A DNA stretch of 64,000 nucleotides. It comes from Streptomyces sp. NBC_01294. Its GTDB lineage: Bacteria; Actinomycetota; Actinomycetes; Streptomycetales; Streptomycetaceae. Each line of letters begins with the position of its first letter. Within the stretch, counting starts at the first letter, position 1. The notes below the pieces were generated by a model that was given only the letters and a program-made list of their open reading frames with translations, had not been told where the DNA came from and made no database searches. Position numbers and translations under genes: made by a program. This document shows, piece by piece, positions 25,519-34,748 of the stretch. Location of the stretch: NCBI RefSeq assembly GCF_035917235.1, contig NZ_CP108423.1, positions 1-64,000 on the forward strand, written 5' to 3'.

Positions 25519-26823
25519 ATGTCCGCTCTATTGACCGACAGCACCCTGTCCCTGTTGCTCCACGGCTACGCATGGGCCCCCGACCTGCGCCGGGCCCATG
25601 ACGGAGCACCCGTGGTGCCCACCCACCTGTTCGGCCGTCCTGCGGCACTTCTGCACGGGCCCGAGGCCGTCGACCTCTTCTACGACGAGAGTCGCGTCCA
25701 GCGGCACGATGCCCTCCCGGCGCCGGTGCTCGACACCCTCTTCGGCAAGGGCGCGGTGCACAGCCTGGACGGGCCACGGCACCGGGTACGCAAGGAACTG
25801 TTCACCTCCCTGCTCATGTCCCCGGGCGCCATCAGTGCCCTGACCGAGAGCTTCGAGGGCGGCTGGCGCGATGCCGTGACGGCCTGGGAAGGCCGCCGGG
25901 TGGTCCTCTTCGACGAGGTGGCCACACTGCTCACACGGGCGGTCTGCGACTGGGTGGGGCTGCCCGTCACGGACGACGCGGCCCGGGAGATCGGTGAGGA
26001 CTGCGTCTCCATGGTCGACGGCTTCGCCGCCGCCGGACCCGGGCGGCTGCGGGCCCGACACGCCCGGCACCGTCAGGAGCGGGCCCTCGCGGCCGCCATC
26101 GCCGACCTCCGCAGGAGCGGACCGCACCCGGACGGTGTCTTCTCCCCCTCCCAGCGCACGTCGGTGCCCGGGAGCCCTCTGGAGGCCGTCGCACTGCATC
26201 GCGAGCAGGACGGCACTCTGCTGGACCCGCACACGGCGGCCGTCGAACTGCTGAACATCATCCGTCCCACCGTCGCCATCGCCTGGTTCGCCGTCTTCGC
26301 CGCCCACGCCCTCCACCGGCAGCCGGGCGGGCTTGACCAGCTCCGGGACGGTGGCCCGGCCCACGCCCGTGCGTTCGCGCACGAGGTCCGCCGGTTCTAC
26401 CCGTTCGTGCCCTTCATCGGAGGCGCCGCCGTGCACGATCTCAGCCTCTCCGGTCACCAGATCGCGGGCGGGACCCTCCTGCTTCTCGACGTGTACGGGC
26501 ACCACCACGACCCGGAGCTCTGGGAACGGCCGTACCACTTCGACGCCGGACGCTTCCTCGGACACGAGCCGGGCCGTGACGCACTGATCCCGCAGGGCGG
26601 AGGCGACGCACGCACCGGTCACCGCTGCCCGGGCGAGGACCTCACCCTTTCCCTGCTCGCCGCGCTCTCGCCCGCCCTGGCGGATCTCGACTTCGCCGTG
26701 CCCCGGCAGGACCTGTCCATCCCCCTGAGCCGGATCCCGACCCGGCCCCGCAGCGGATTCGTCATCGACGTCGCAGGCCGGCCGGGGAGCCGCCGCGCCC
26801 GGGGGTTCCAACCCCCCGTGTGA
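25519..26823 (+). CDS. Cytochrome P450, CYP152-type fatty-acid peroxygenase
   Basis: The protein has 434 residues; the start ATG has GGTAGGTG upstream. The heme-binding loop IPQGGGDARTGHRCPGE places the axial Cys at residue 370. The QGGGD form and the I-helix motif NIIRPTVAIAWF with Arg249, in place of the usual acid-alcohol pair, are signatures of CYP152 peroxygenases, which use hydrogen peroxide to hydroxylate or decarboxylate fatty acids without redox partners. EVRRFYPFVPFIGG matches the family K-helix. Redox partner genes are absent, in agreement. It may share a transcript with the cofilin-like gene. Confidence 0.92.
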   Translation: MSALLTDSTLSLLLHGYAWAPDLRRAHDGAPVVPTHLFGRPAALLHGPEAVDLFYDESRVQRHDALPAPVLDTLFGKGAVHSLDGPRHRVRKELFTSLLMSPGAISALTESFEGGWRDAVTAWEGRRVVLFDEVATLLTRAVCDWVGLPVTDDAAREIGEDCVSMVDGFAAAGPGRLRARHARHRQERALAAAIADLRRSGPHPDGVFSPSQRTSVPGSPLEAVALHREQDGTLLDPHTAAVELLNIIRPTVAIAWFAVFAAHALHRQPGGLDQLRDGGPAHARAFAHEVRRFYPFVPFIGGAAVHDLSLSGHQIAGGTLLLLDVYGHHHDPELWERPYHFDAGRFLGHEPGRDALIPQGGGDARTGHRCPGEDLTLSLLAALSPALADLDFAVPRQDLSIPLSRIPTRPRSGFVIDVAGRPGSRRARGFQPPV

Positions 26824-26917
26824 ACGCGGCGAAGGCGCCAGACTGATCACGCCTACCCCCCACCGGGGTGGGTAGCCGCCCGCCAGGGGCCGCTTCCAGC
26901 AGCGCGAGGAGCCTTCC

Positions 26918-27340
26918 ATGACCCGACGTGTGCACGAGGTGATGACCGAGAATCCGGTGACGGTCGACAAGCTCACGTCGCTGGCGGAAGCGGCGCGGGT
27001 GATGCGCGATGCCGACATCGGGGACGTCCTCGTCGTCGACGAAGGCCGCCTGCGCGGCATCCTCACCGACCGGGACCTGGTCGTCCGTGCCATGGCCGAG
27101 AACAGGGATCCCGCCGAGACGACCGTGCAGGCCATCTGCAGCAGTGAGCCGGTCACTGTCCGTCCCAGCGACGACGTCATCCACGCCGTCACCCTCATGC
27201 GCCGGAACGCGCTGCGGCGCCTGCCCGTGGAAACCGAGGACGGCGAGCTCGTCGGCGTCGTCACCCTGGGCGACCTCGCGGTCGAACAGGACCCGGGGTC
27301 GGCCCTCGCCGCGATCGCGGCAGCGGAACCCGGCACCTGA
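26918..27340 (+). CDS. CBS-domain pair protein
   Basis: The 140-residue protein consists of two CBS motifs: residues 7-60 (VMTENPVTVDKLTSLAEAAR ... ILTDRDLVVRAM) and 75-128 (CSSEPVTVRPSDDVIHAVTL ... VVTLGDLAVEQ). Stand-alone CBS pairs bind adenine nucleotides and act as energy or stress sensors; in Streptomyces many belong to the SigB regulon. The partner is unknown. A hairpin follows at 27403-27427. Confidence 0.92.
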   Translation: MTRRVHEVMTENPVTVDKLTSLAEAARVMRDADIGDVLVVDEGRLRGILTDRDLVVRAMAENRDPAETTVQAICSSEPVTVRPSDDVIHAVTLMRRNALRRLPVETEDGELVGVVTLGDLAVEQDPGSALAAIAAAEPGT

Positions 27341-27402
27341 CGAGCCCGTTCGGCACCTGAACCTGAGGACCCCGCCGGCGGACGGGTGCGCCCATCCGGG
27401 GC

Positions 27403-27427
27403 GGGACCGGCGTGTGGCGCCGGTCCC
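27403..27427. terminator. Hairpin after the CBS gene
   Basis: Perfect 10-base arms (GGGACCGGCG and complement) with a 5-base loop, 63 bases after the stop. Confidence 0.65.
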
Positions 27428-27521
27428 GGTCCGCCCCGTGGCCGTAGGTTTCGCAGCGGGAAGTGCCCGGCCGGGTACGGAACGTGCTGAGGGACAGGGA
27501 CACAGGAAGGGGGTACCGGCG

Positions 27522-28469
27522 ATGACCGAGCAGCGGACCGTCACCGTATTCGGCGCGACGGGACATCAGGGAGGCTCGTTCGTACGGGCCGCCCTCGCGG
27601 ACCGGGACAGCGGCTTCGCGGTGCGCGCGGTGACCCGTCGGCCGGACTCGGACGCGGCCAAGGAGCTGGAACGGCTCGGGGCCGAGGTGGTCCGGGCCGA
27701 TCTCGACGACGAGGACAGCCTGGTCGCGGCGTTCGAAGGCGCGTACGGGGCGTTCCTGGTGACCAACTTCTGGGAGGACATGGACGCCGCGCACGAGAAG
27801 GCGCAGGCGGCGGCCCTGTCCCGGGCGGCGTCGCACGCGGGTGTGCAGCACGCCATCTGGTCCACCCTGGAGGACACCCGCGAGTGCATTCCGCTGGACG
27901 ACGACCGGATGCCCACGCTCCAGGGCTCGTACAAGGTCCCGCACTTCGACGGCAAGGCCGAGGCCGACCAGTACTTCACGGACGACGGCGTGCCGACCAC
28001 CTTCCTGCGCACCACCTTCTTCTGGGAAAACCTGTTCGGCGCGTTCGCCCCGCAGCGCGCCGAGGACGGGACGTTCGAGCTGAACTTCCCCATGGGCGAC
28101 AAGAGGCTCTCCGGAATCGGCGTCGACGACGTCGGCAGGACCGCGCTCGCCATCCTCAAGCGCGGCACCGACTTCATCCCCGCCACCGTCAGCATCGCGG
28201 GCCAACACCTGCCCCTCGCGGACATGGCCGCAGCGCTCTCCAAGGAGCTCGGACAGCCCGTGCGCTACCGGCCCCTGACACCGGACGCGTTCCGCGCGCT
28301 CGGCTTCCCGGGCGCCGACGAGGCGGGCAACATGTTCCAGTTCTACGCCGACTGCGAGGCCCGCTTCACGGGCGCCCGCGACCTCGACGCCGTGCGCGCC
28401 CTCAACCCGGCCCTCCAGGACTTCTCCACGTGGCTGGCCGCACACCGCGACAAGTTCCACTGGAGCTGA
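27522..28469 (+). CDS. NmrA/HSCARG-family NAD(P)-binding protein
   Basis: The protein has 315 residues. The Rossmann motif VTVFGATGHQGGSFVRAAL is at the N-terminus, followed by VRAVTRRPDS and AEVVRADLDDEDSLVAAFEG. Family blocks GAFLVTNFWEDMD, HAIWSTLEDTR and FLRTTFFWENLFGAF match NmrA-like/HSCARG redox sensors, which bind NADPH in an atypical SDR fold lacking the catalytic Tyr-x-x-x-Lys. Either a redox-sensing regulator or an isoflavone-reductase-like enzyme is possible. Monocistronic, with GGAAGGGG upstream. Confidence 0.9.
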   Translation: MTEQRTVTVFGATGHQGGSFVRAALADRDSGFAVRAVTRRPDSDAAKELERLGAEVVRADLDDEDSLVAAFEGAYGAFLVTNFWEDMDAAHEKAQAAALSRAASHAGVQHAIWSTLEDTRECIPLDDDRMPTLQGSYKVPHFDGKAEADQYFTDDGVPTTFLRTTFFWENLFGAFAPQRAEDGTFELNFPMGDKRLSGIGVDDVGRTALAILKRGTDFIPATVSIAGQHLPLADMAAALSKELGQPVRYRPLTPDAFRALGFPGADEAGNMFQFYADCEARFTGARDLDAVRALNPALQDFSTWLAAHRDKFHWS

Positions 28470-28557
28470 GAACCGAGAACTGAGCCCCAAGGCCGAAAGC
28501 TGTTACCCCGTCAGGCATGGATGCAGGCAGGCAGGCGGCGGGTCGTAGCGTGGCCCC

Positions 28558-29763
28558 ATGAAGACGATCCCGGTGTCCTGGACCTCCGCGAGCGCCCGCC
28601 GGATGGAGCGGCAAGGGCTCCTCACCCCTGCCACCACCGCCGAGACCCCGCCCGCCGACATCGCCGGGCGGATGCTCGGGGCGCACGCGCAGGTGGCGTC
28701 GGCGGCGGAGCTCTCCATCGCGCTCCGGTTGGACGGCGCGACGCGCACGGACGTACGCGACGCCCTGACCGGCGGACAGGAACCCGCACGAGGCAGGGGC
28801 CAGGCACCGCGACCGGAACCGGAACCGGGCACGCTGGTCAAGACCTTCGGGCCGCGCGGCACCATCCATCTGCTGCCCGCACAGGATCTGCCCTGGTGGA
28901 CCGGGGCCCTCTCCGCCCTCCCCACGCTCCCCAGCCCCTTCCGCCCGGAGGCCCGGATGACGGCCGCCCAGACGGACGAGGTGATCGCCGCGATCGGCGA
29001 CGCGCTGACCGACGCCGAACTGACGGTGGACGAGCTCACCGAGGCGATCGTGGAGCGGACCGGACCCTGGGCCGCCGACCCGGTCATGCCCGCCTTCCAG
29101 ACCATGTGGCCGCGCTGGCGGCAGGCCACGCACGCCGCCGCCCATCACGGAGTGCTGGCGTTCGGCCGAGACCGGGGGCGCAAGGTCACGTACACCAACC
29201 CCCGCTGCACCCCCGCCTCCCCCACGCGGTCGCTGCACGAGCTGGTGAACCGCTATCTGCGCGCCTACGGGCCCGCCACCGCCGACGACTTCGCCACCTG
29301 GCTCGCCGCCCCCAAGGCCTGGGCCGCCGAGCTCTTCGCCTCCCTCGCGCAGAAGGGGAGCATCGAGGAGGTGGCCTTCGCGTCCGGCCGGGCATGGCTC
29401 GCCGCCGGCGACACGGTCTTCCCGGACGAACCCGCGCGCGGCCTGCGCCTGCTGCCGTACTTCGACGCGTACGTCGTCGCCGGCCGCCCCCGCGAACTGC
29501 TCTTCCCCGGCGCTGCGGCCACCCGCGCCCTGGCCGGCGGCCAGGCCGGCAACTACCCGGTCCTGCTGGTCGACGGCACGGTCGCCGGCGTCTGGCACCA
29601 GCGCCGTACAGGCCGGCGCATCGCGTTCACCGTGGAGCCGGTGGGACGGCTGAGCGCGGCCCACCGCCGCACGCTGGACGAACAGGTGGAGCGTACGGGC
29701 GCGATGCTCGAGGGAACTCCGGAGCTCACCCTGGGCAAGGTCACCGTAGGCCCCCACGCCTGA
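28558..29763 (+). CDS. Winged-helix DNA-binding domain protein (HTH_42 family)
   Basis: The protein has 401 residues. It belongs to the HTH_42 (formerly DUF1006) family related to the AlkX/YcaQ DNA glycosylases, which unhook interstrand crosslinks. Visible blocks: RMLGAHAQVASAAELSIALR, TLVKTFGPRGTIHLLPAQDL, RYLRAYGPATADDFATWL, LRLLPYFDAYVVAGRPRELL, VLLVDGTVAGVWHQRRTG. The QxQ-type catalytic motif of YcaQ is not obvious, so a glycosylase role is uncertain. A low-complexity stretch (RGRGQAPRPEPEPG) interrupts the first domain. Confidence 0.88.
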   Translation: MKTIPVSWTSASARRMERQGLLTPATTAETPPADIAGRMLGAHAQVASAAELSIALRLDGATRTDVRDALTGGQEPARGRGQAPRPEPEPGTLVKTFGPRGTIHLLPAQDLPWWTGALSALPTLPSPFRPEARMTAAQTDEVIAAIGDALTDAELTVDELTEAIVERTGPWAADPVMPAFQTMWPRWRQATHAAAHHGVLAFGRDRGRKVTYTNPRCTPASPTRSLHELVNRYLRAYGPATADDFATWLAAPKAWAAELFASLAQKGSIEEVAFASGRAWLAAGDTVFPDEPARGLRLLPYFDAYVVAGRPRELLFPGAAATRALAGGQAGNYPVLLVDGTVAGVWHQRRTGRRIAFTVEPVGRLSAAHRRTLDEQVERTGAMLEGTPELTLGKVTVGPHA

Positions 29764-29919
29764 CCCGCGTATCGCCGCGCCCCGATCGTGCCGTTCCGCG
29801 CATGGCACTCCGTCCATGGCGCTCCGTCGGCGCAGCCTGGCCGGCGGCATCCGGGGCCGTGCCCGCCGGAGGGGCCATGCCCACGGCGTGGCGAGGTCGG
29901 GGCGCTTGGGCGCTGGGTC

Positions 29920-31392
29920 ATGATCGGCTGCGTGAAGACTTCCGGACGTCTGGCCGCCCTCACGGTCGCGGGCCTGCTCGCCGCACTCCCCGCGTGCTCG
30001 GAGTCCGACGGCCGTGGCGGCGGGACGGGGGCTCGTACCGGCGTGGACACCGCTCGGGCGGGGGCTGCCGGAGCGGTGTTCCGGGGCGGCCGCCCCGCTG
30101 CCGCAGGCGCCGGTGACCCGTACTTCCCGGAGCTCGGCAACGGCGGCTACGACGTCACCCACTACGCCCTGACTCTGGCCTACGACCCCGGCAGCGGCCG
30201 CCTCGAGGGCACTGCGGAGATCACCGCGAAGGCGACCGCGGACCTCAGCGCCTTCAATCTCGACCTCCTCGGCATGGAGGTGCAGAGCGCCACCGTCGAC
30301 GGCCACAAGGCGCGGGTTCGGCACGACGGGCAGGAGCTGACCCTGCAGCCGCGCGATCACCTCAGGAAGGGCGCCGCCTTCCGCACCGTCGTGCGGTACG
30401 CGGGCACGCCGGAGTCGATCACCCATGACCACGGGTGGCGCGAAGGCTGGTTGAGGACGGACAACGGAGCGGTCGCGTTCGGTGAGCCGACGGGCTCGAT
30501 GTCCTGGTTCCCGGGCAACCATCACCCCTCGGACAAGGCCTCGTACGACATCACCGTCACGGTCCCCAAGGGGGTGCAGGCGATCTCCAACGGGCTGCTG
30601 CGCGCCCGGCGCACCAGCGGCGACCGCGCCACCTTCCACTGGCACCAGGCCGAGCCCATGGCCAGCCATGTGGCGACCGTGGCCATCGGCAGCTACGACA
30701 TCAGGACCTCCCGGACCCGATCGGGCGTCCCGGTCGTGTCGGCGTTGGACACGACCGCGAGCGTGGACGAGGACGGAGCGGTACTCGGCCGGTTCCCCGA
30801 GATCATGGAATGGGCCGAGGGGAGGTTCGGTCCCTACCCCTTCTCCGCCGCCGGGGTGATCGTCGATCAGGCGGCCGATGTGCCCTACGCCCTGGAGACC
30901 CAGACCAGGCCGACCATTCCGGCCGGCATCTTCCACACCACCAACGTGGTGCACGAACTGTCCCACCAGTGGTTCGGCAACTCCGTCACCCCGCGGACCT
31001 GGCGGGACATGTGGCTCAACGAGGGCTTCGCGACCTATGCGGAGTGGCTGTGGACCGAGGACCACGGTGGGGCCAGCGCCCAGGATCACTTCGACCGCAA
31101 CCACGCCAAGGCCGCGGACGACGACGAGTGGGACTTCCCGCCCGCCGAGCCGCCGAGCGCCTCGGACATCTCCGGCCAGCCGGTGTACGTGCGCGGCGCG
31201 ATGGTGATCCACAAGATCCGCCAGGCCGTGGGCGACGAGGACTTCCGTACCCTGGTGCGGGGCTGGACCCTGCGCCACCGCCACGGCCACGCCTCCACGG
31301 CAGACTTCACCGCGTACGTGGAGGCCGAGGCCGGCCGGGACCTCGACTCGATCTGGGACTCGTGGCTCTACGGCGACGGCAAGCCCGCGTGA
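29920..31392 (+). CDS. M1-family metallopeptidase, lipoprotein
   Basis: The protein has 490 residues; GTG 29932 is an alternative start. The N-terminus is a lipoprotein signal ending in LLAALPACS, so the enzyme is membrane-tethered outside the cell. The zinc site is HELSH (His345, Glu346, His349) with Glu368 in NEGFATYAEW, exactly the HExxH-x18-E spacing of M1 aminopeptidases. YALETQTRPT replaces the GAMEN exopeptidase loop, as in the bacterial M1 subgroup with short C-termini. The N-terminal beta domain (HYALTLAYDPGSGRLEGTAE) is present; the long helical C-domain is absent, typical of this subgroup. Confidence 0.92.
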   Translation: MIGCVKTSGRLAALTVAGLLAALPACSESDGRGGGTGARTGVDTARAGAAGAVFRGGRPAAAGAGDPYFPELGNGGYDVTHYALTLAYDPGSGRLEGTAEITAKATADLSAFNLDLLGMEVQSATVDGHKARVRHDGQELTLQPRDHLRKGAAFRTVVRYAGTPESITHDHGWREGWLRTDNGAVAFGEPTGSMSWFPGNHHPSDKASYDITVTVPKGVQAISNGLLRARRTSGDRATFHWHQAEPMASHVATVAIGSYDIRTSRTRSGVPVVSALDTTASVDEDGAVLGRFPEIMEWAEGRFGPYPFSAAGVIVDQAADVPYALETQTRPTIPAGIFHTTNVVHELSHQWFGNSVTPRTWRDMWLNEGFATYAEWLWTEDHGGASAQDHFDRNHAKAADDDEWDFPPAEPPSASDISGQPVYVRGAMVIHKIRQAVGDEDFRTLVRGWTLRHRHGHASTADFTAYVEAEAGRDLDSIWDSWLYGDGKPA

Positions 31393-31408
31393 TGGGGTCG
31401 ACGCGGTG

Positions 31409-32110
31409 TCAGGTCCTGATGCGCCGGCGGGCGGTCTCGACGAGCTTCATGTACTTGTCCCAGTCCCACGCGGTCCCGGGGTCGTCGTGAGTGGACAGCG
31501 GGACCTCGACGTGGCCCAGAATGTGGTCCCGGTCGACCGGCACGTCGTACTTCGCGCAGATCGTGGCCGTGAGCACGGCGGATGCCTCGTACATCTCGTC
31601 GGTGTAGACGGGCTGATCGGTCCAGCCTTCGTGCTCGATGCCGATGCTCCGGTAGTTGTACCAAACGCTGCCGGAGTGCCAGGCCACGTCGCGCTCGCGC
31701 ACGCACTGGGCGATCCGCCTGCCGGTCGCGCTGATCATGTAGTGCGCGGACACCCTCTCGGCGGGGTCGTTGAACTTGGCGAACATGATCGGCAAGATGT
31801 CCGTCGTCAGGTGAATGACGACGTATTCGATGGGGTACGCCTCGGGACGGTCGGAGGGCGAGTAGTTGGACTCGGAGGCTTCGACCCAGACGGCGGGGGC
31901 GTAGTCCACCGAGGGGTCCGTTCGCAGGGGCGCAGGCGGTCCGGCGGCGGCGACGGGAGCCTTGGCCTTGCGCACGGGTCTCGGCAGCGCAGCTTTCGCC
32001 TTCTCCTCGGGCCTCATCAGCTGGGGCAGCCCGACAGCGGCCAGAGCCGTGCCCGCCGCGCCGGCAGCACCCCACAACAGCCGTCGACGGCTCAGCGGGC
32101 TGTCTTCCAT
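31409..32110 (-). CDS. Tat-exported N-acetylmuramoyl-L-alanine amidase (amidase_2)
   Basis: The protein has 233 residues; ATG 32110 has AGGAG at optimal spacing and is preferred to GTG 32116. The N-terminus carries a twin-arginine signal (SRRRLLWGAAGAAGTALAAV). The amidase_2 domain follows: IEYVVIHLTTD (first zinc His), VSAHYMISATGRRIAQCVRE, VAWHSGSVWYNYRSIGIEHE, ILGHVEVPLSTHDDPG (His and Asp of the zinc site). It should cleave the amide between muramic acid and the stem peptide in the cell wall. It is convergent with the M1 peptidase gene and divergent from the secreted-protein gene. Confidence 0.92.
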   Translation of the reverse strand: MEDSPLSRRRLLWGAAGAAGTALAAVGLPQLMRPEEKAKAALPRPVRKAKAPVAAAGPPAPLRTDPSVDYAPAVWVEASESNYSPSDRPEAYPIEYVVIHLTTDILPIMFAKFNDPAERVSAHYMISATGRRIAQCVRERDVAWHSGSVWYNYRSIGIEHEGWTDQPVYTDEMYEASAVLTATICAKYDVPVDRDHILGHVEVPLSTHDDPGTAWDWDKYMKLVETARRRIRT

Positions 32111-32416
32111 GGCCACTCCTCATGAGGTCGAGCAGGCAGGCAGAGGACGACGCGCCGCGAATCGTGACATCACGATAGATAGGCGACACATCACTTAATC
32201 TGATGCTTCACCAGGGCCCGCACCCCAGCAAGCCGGTCCTCCACCACTCGGCGCACACCCTCACCCCTGACCGGGCAGCATAAGAGGTCGGGCGCACGGG
32301 CCCCCTGCCCCCATCTGCACCCATTTGGGCGAAAACTCGATCAGACCCTGCCCATCGAGCCGAACGCGAGCCATGGTCTGTCCAGAGAAGACAGGCTCGA
32401 CGAAGGGTACGGAACG

Positions 32417-32869
32417 TTGAATTTGAGGCGCACCGGAACGATCCTGGGCGGAGCCGCGCTGGCCGTGCTGACCCTCCCGGCCAACGCTCACGCTGCAGCC
32501 GTCGCTTGTGGCGGAGGTGTGTCGACCGGCCGTGTCGCCATCAACGGCTGCATCAGTGCCGAGCGGGGATCCGCCGGCAGATTCCCCACCCGAGAGATCA
32601 CGGCACACATCAAGGCGCGCAACACCGGCACCAAGGCGGTGAATGTCTCGTACGAGGCGTTCTTCCGTGTGGTCGACGGTGGTCACTGGGTGAAAGTGGG
32701 CAGCGGTCGCGCCTACGTCCGGGCCGGCGAGGCCATCGGACCTGTCGAAGTGGGAAGCACGACCCGGGTATGCGGCCCCGTAAAGGTCGAGATCCGCGTA
32801 CATGCTCGGGCCGACGGCGCTGCCTGGAGCGGCTGGTCTCCCGCAGCCACGAAGCAATGCCAGACCTGA
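32417..32869 (+). CDS. Small secreted protein of unknown function
   Basis: The 150-residue frame starts at TTG 32417 (TTG 32423 also possible). The Sec signal is RRTGTILGGAALAVLTLPAN with cleavage near AHA-AA. The mature part has four cysteines (VACGGG, NGCISA, RVCGPV, KQCQT) and predicted beta strands (TAHIKARNTGTKAVNVSYEA), suggesting a disulfide-stabilised beta sandwich. Family not recognised. It is followed immediately by an 8-bp tandem repeat array. Confidence 0.75.
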   Translation: MNLRRTGTILGGAALAVLTLPANAHAAAVACGGGVSTGRVAINGCISAERGSAGRFPTREITAHIKARNTGTKAVNVSYEAFFRVVDGGHWVKVGSGRAYVRAGEAIGPVEVGSTTRVCGPVKVEIRVHARADGAAWSGWSPAATKQCQT

Positions 32870-32870
32870 G

Positions 32871-32918
32871 CTTCTGCGCTCCTGCGCTCCTGCGCTCCTG
32901 CGCTCCTGCGCTCCTGCG
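32871..32918. repeat. 8-bp tandem repeat, 6 units (CTCCTGCG)
   Basis: One CTTCTGCG and five perfect CTCCTGCG units start right after the stop codon of the secreted-protein gene, in the 95-bp gap to the convergent PAP2 gene. Confidence 0.92.
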
Positions 32919-32963
32919 CACTCTGGGCCGACGGGCCGTGGCACACAGAGGGGTGGGCTCCTG

Positions 32964-34526
32964 TCATCTCCTGCGGGACGACGGCGGGGACGGAGGCGAG
33001 GGTGAGGGCGTGGGTGTGGGGGAGGGCCCCGAGGCTCGTACGTTCAGGGGCGGTTCGGGAGCGGTGGCCGAGAGTTCCGGCTCCAGGCCCTCCTGCATCG
33101 CGGCCGTCCGGCGCCGCCCGGTGTCCGCTCGCCAGGCTTCGAAGACCAGCGTCGTCGCGGTGACCACGGCGAGGCCGAGCAGCCATCCCCCCACCACGTC
33201 GCTCACCCAGTGCACGCCGAGCGCGACGCGCGTGTAGCCGACGCCCAGCACGGAGACCGCCGCGAGCGCCCAGGGAAGCGGCCGCCAGGCGCGGGGCACC
33301 AGGGGCAACAGGACCAGCAGGAGGACGGCGCAGGAGGTGGTGGCCGTCATCGCGTGGCCGGACGGGAAGGAGAACCCGGGCGCGTGAGCGACCGGTTCGG
33401 GCAGATGGGGTCGTGCGCGCTCCACCACGCCCTTGACCAGCACCCCGGTCAGGGCGCCGGCCGTCGCGGTCACGGATGCCCAGGCCGCGAGCCGCCAGGC
33501 GCGGCGGGTCAGGAGCCAGAGCACGAGCAGGGCCACCAGCAGACGCATCGTCACGGGGTCCCACACGAAGCCGGTGAGCACGTCGAGGACGCGCACCCAG
33601 CCGGGGCGGCCGAGGGCGGCCTCGTGCAGCCGCTCGGCCACGGCCTGGTCGAGCCGGTACAGCGGCGGCCACCGGGACTCCACCAGGACCAGGGCGAGGG
33701 CGAAGGGCACTGATGCCGCGGCCGTGGCGGCGGCGGTCAGGAGCAGCCTCGCGCCGAAGGTCGCGTCGGGGCCGGAGTAGCGTGCCGGCAGGGCCCGGAT
33801 GGTGGCGCGCTGTGTTCGGCGGGGCGGACCGGTGCTCGCCGGCTCCGGCGCCCGCGCGGCCCGGCCGAACAGCACGACGGACCCGACGATCAGCAGCGTC
33901 GCAGCGCCGTTGAGCAGGCCGCCCGCCACGTCGGTGGGGTGGTGCATGCCTCGGTACACGCGGGACAGCGCGACGGCTGCCGGAACGAGCAGCGCAGCCG
34001 CCACCGCGGCGTACCGCCACCGTCCTCGGCCGCGTGTCCTCAGCAGCACGATGACGGCCAGGCCCGCGTAGAGCGCGACGGACGCCCCGACGTGCCCGGA
34101 CGGGAAACTGGAGGTCGGTGGCGCACCGTCCAGGCGGGGGACGTCGGGGCGCGGTCGTCGTACGAGCGCCGCCACCACCAGGAACACGGCGGACTGCGCG
34201 GCGACCGACGCGGCGAGGAACAGGGCCTCGGCCCGCCACGCGACGCGCGGCAGCACGAGCATCGCCACGACGCAGACCAGGGTCACGGCGATGACGCTCT
34301 CCGTGTCGGCCAGCACGGAGAGCCACCGCGTGACGGCCGTGAGCGGTGGGACGCGTTCCTCGGCGAGGTACCGGTTGGCCCGGTCCTCCCACGACAACAT
34401 CCCCTGGTCCGCCGACGCTCCGGTGACCAGTGCCCCCAGGCCCGCCATCAGCGCCGCCTGGACCGGCAGGAGCAACAACAACGGCCATGCCCTCGCACGC
34501 CGGGCCGGGCCTCTTTCTCGCATCAT
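32964..34526 (-). CDS. Membrane protein with two PAP2 phosphatase domains
   Basis: This 520-residue protein holds two complete type-2 phosphatidic-acid phosphatase domains in tandem. Domain 1 (about 50-215): RRPRPDVPRL, SFPSGHVGAS, SRVYRGMHHPTDV. Domain 2 (about 285-455): ERARPHLPEP, SFPSGHAMTA, TRVALGVHWVSDV. Both carry the KxxxxxxRP-like, PSGH and SRxxxxxHxxxD motifs, so both may be active. It probably dephosphorylates lipid phosphates such as undecaprenyl diphosphate or phosphatidate at the outer membrane face. Length is twice the usual PAP2 protein. The C-terminus is a Pro/Ser-rich tail. Confidence 0.9.
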   Translation of the reverse strand: MMRERGPARRARAWPLLLLLPVQAALMAGLGALVTGASADQGMLSWEDRANRYLAEERVPPLTAVTRWLSVLADTESVIAVTLVCVVAMLVLPRVAWRAEALFLAASVAAQSAVFLVVAALVRRPRPDVPRLDGAPPTSSFPSGHVGASVALYAGLAVIVLLRTRGRGRWRYAAVAAALLVPAAVALSRVYRGMHHPTDVAGGLLNGAATLLIVGSVVLFGRAARAPEPASTGPPRRTQRATIRALPARYSGPDATFGARLLLTAAATAAASVPFALALVLVESRWPPLYRLDQAVAERLHEAALGRPGWVRVLDVLTGFVWDPVTMRLLVALLVLWLLTRRAWRLAAWASVTATAGALTGVLVKGVVERARPHLPEPVAHAPGFSFPSGHAMTATTSCAVLLLVLLPLVPRAWRPLPWALAAVSVLGVGYTRVALGVHWVSDVVGGWLLGLAVVTATTLVFEAWRADTGRRRTAAMQEGLEPELSATAPEPPLNVRASGPSPTPTPSPSPPSPPSSRRR

Positions 34527-34748
34527 TTGGGGTCTTGTTGCCCCGGCGGACCCGATGATGCGCCCGGCGCGGCCTCTGTCTGGGGATCCCGGTGTGCCGG
34601 GTGGTCCGTTTGGATCCGGCGATCCCGTTCAGACGGGGAGAGACGTACCGGGTCCGCCATCCCCCGGGCGGTGGTCGGCGGTGTCGGGTGGCGAGAGGGG
34701 CCGCGCCGAGGGGGCGAAGCTCGTGACGAGTGAGGGAGGGGCCCGTAT

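Noticed and set aside
28402..31290. A 962-residue open frame on the minus strand
   Set aside because: It is antisense to the HTH_42 and M1 peptidase genes, both with clear motifs. Long antisense frames are common in GC-rich DNA, and this one has no recognisable domain.
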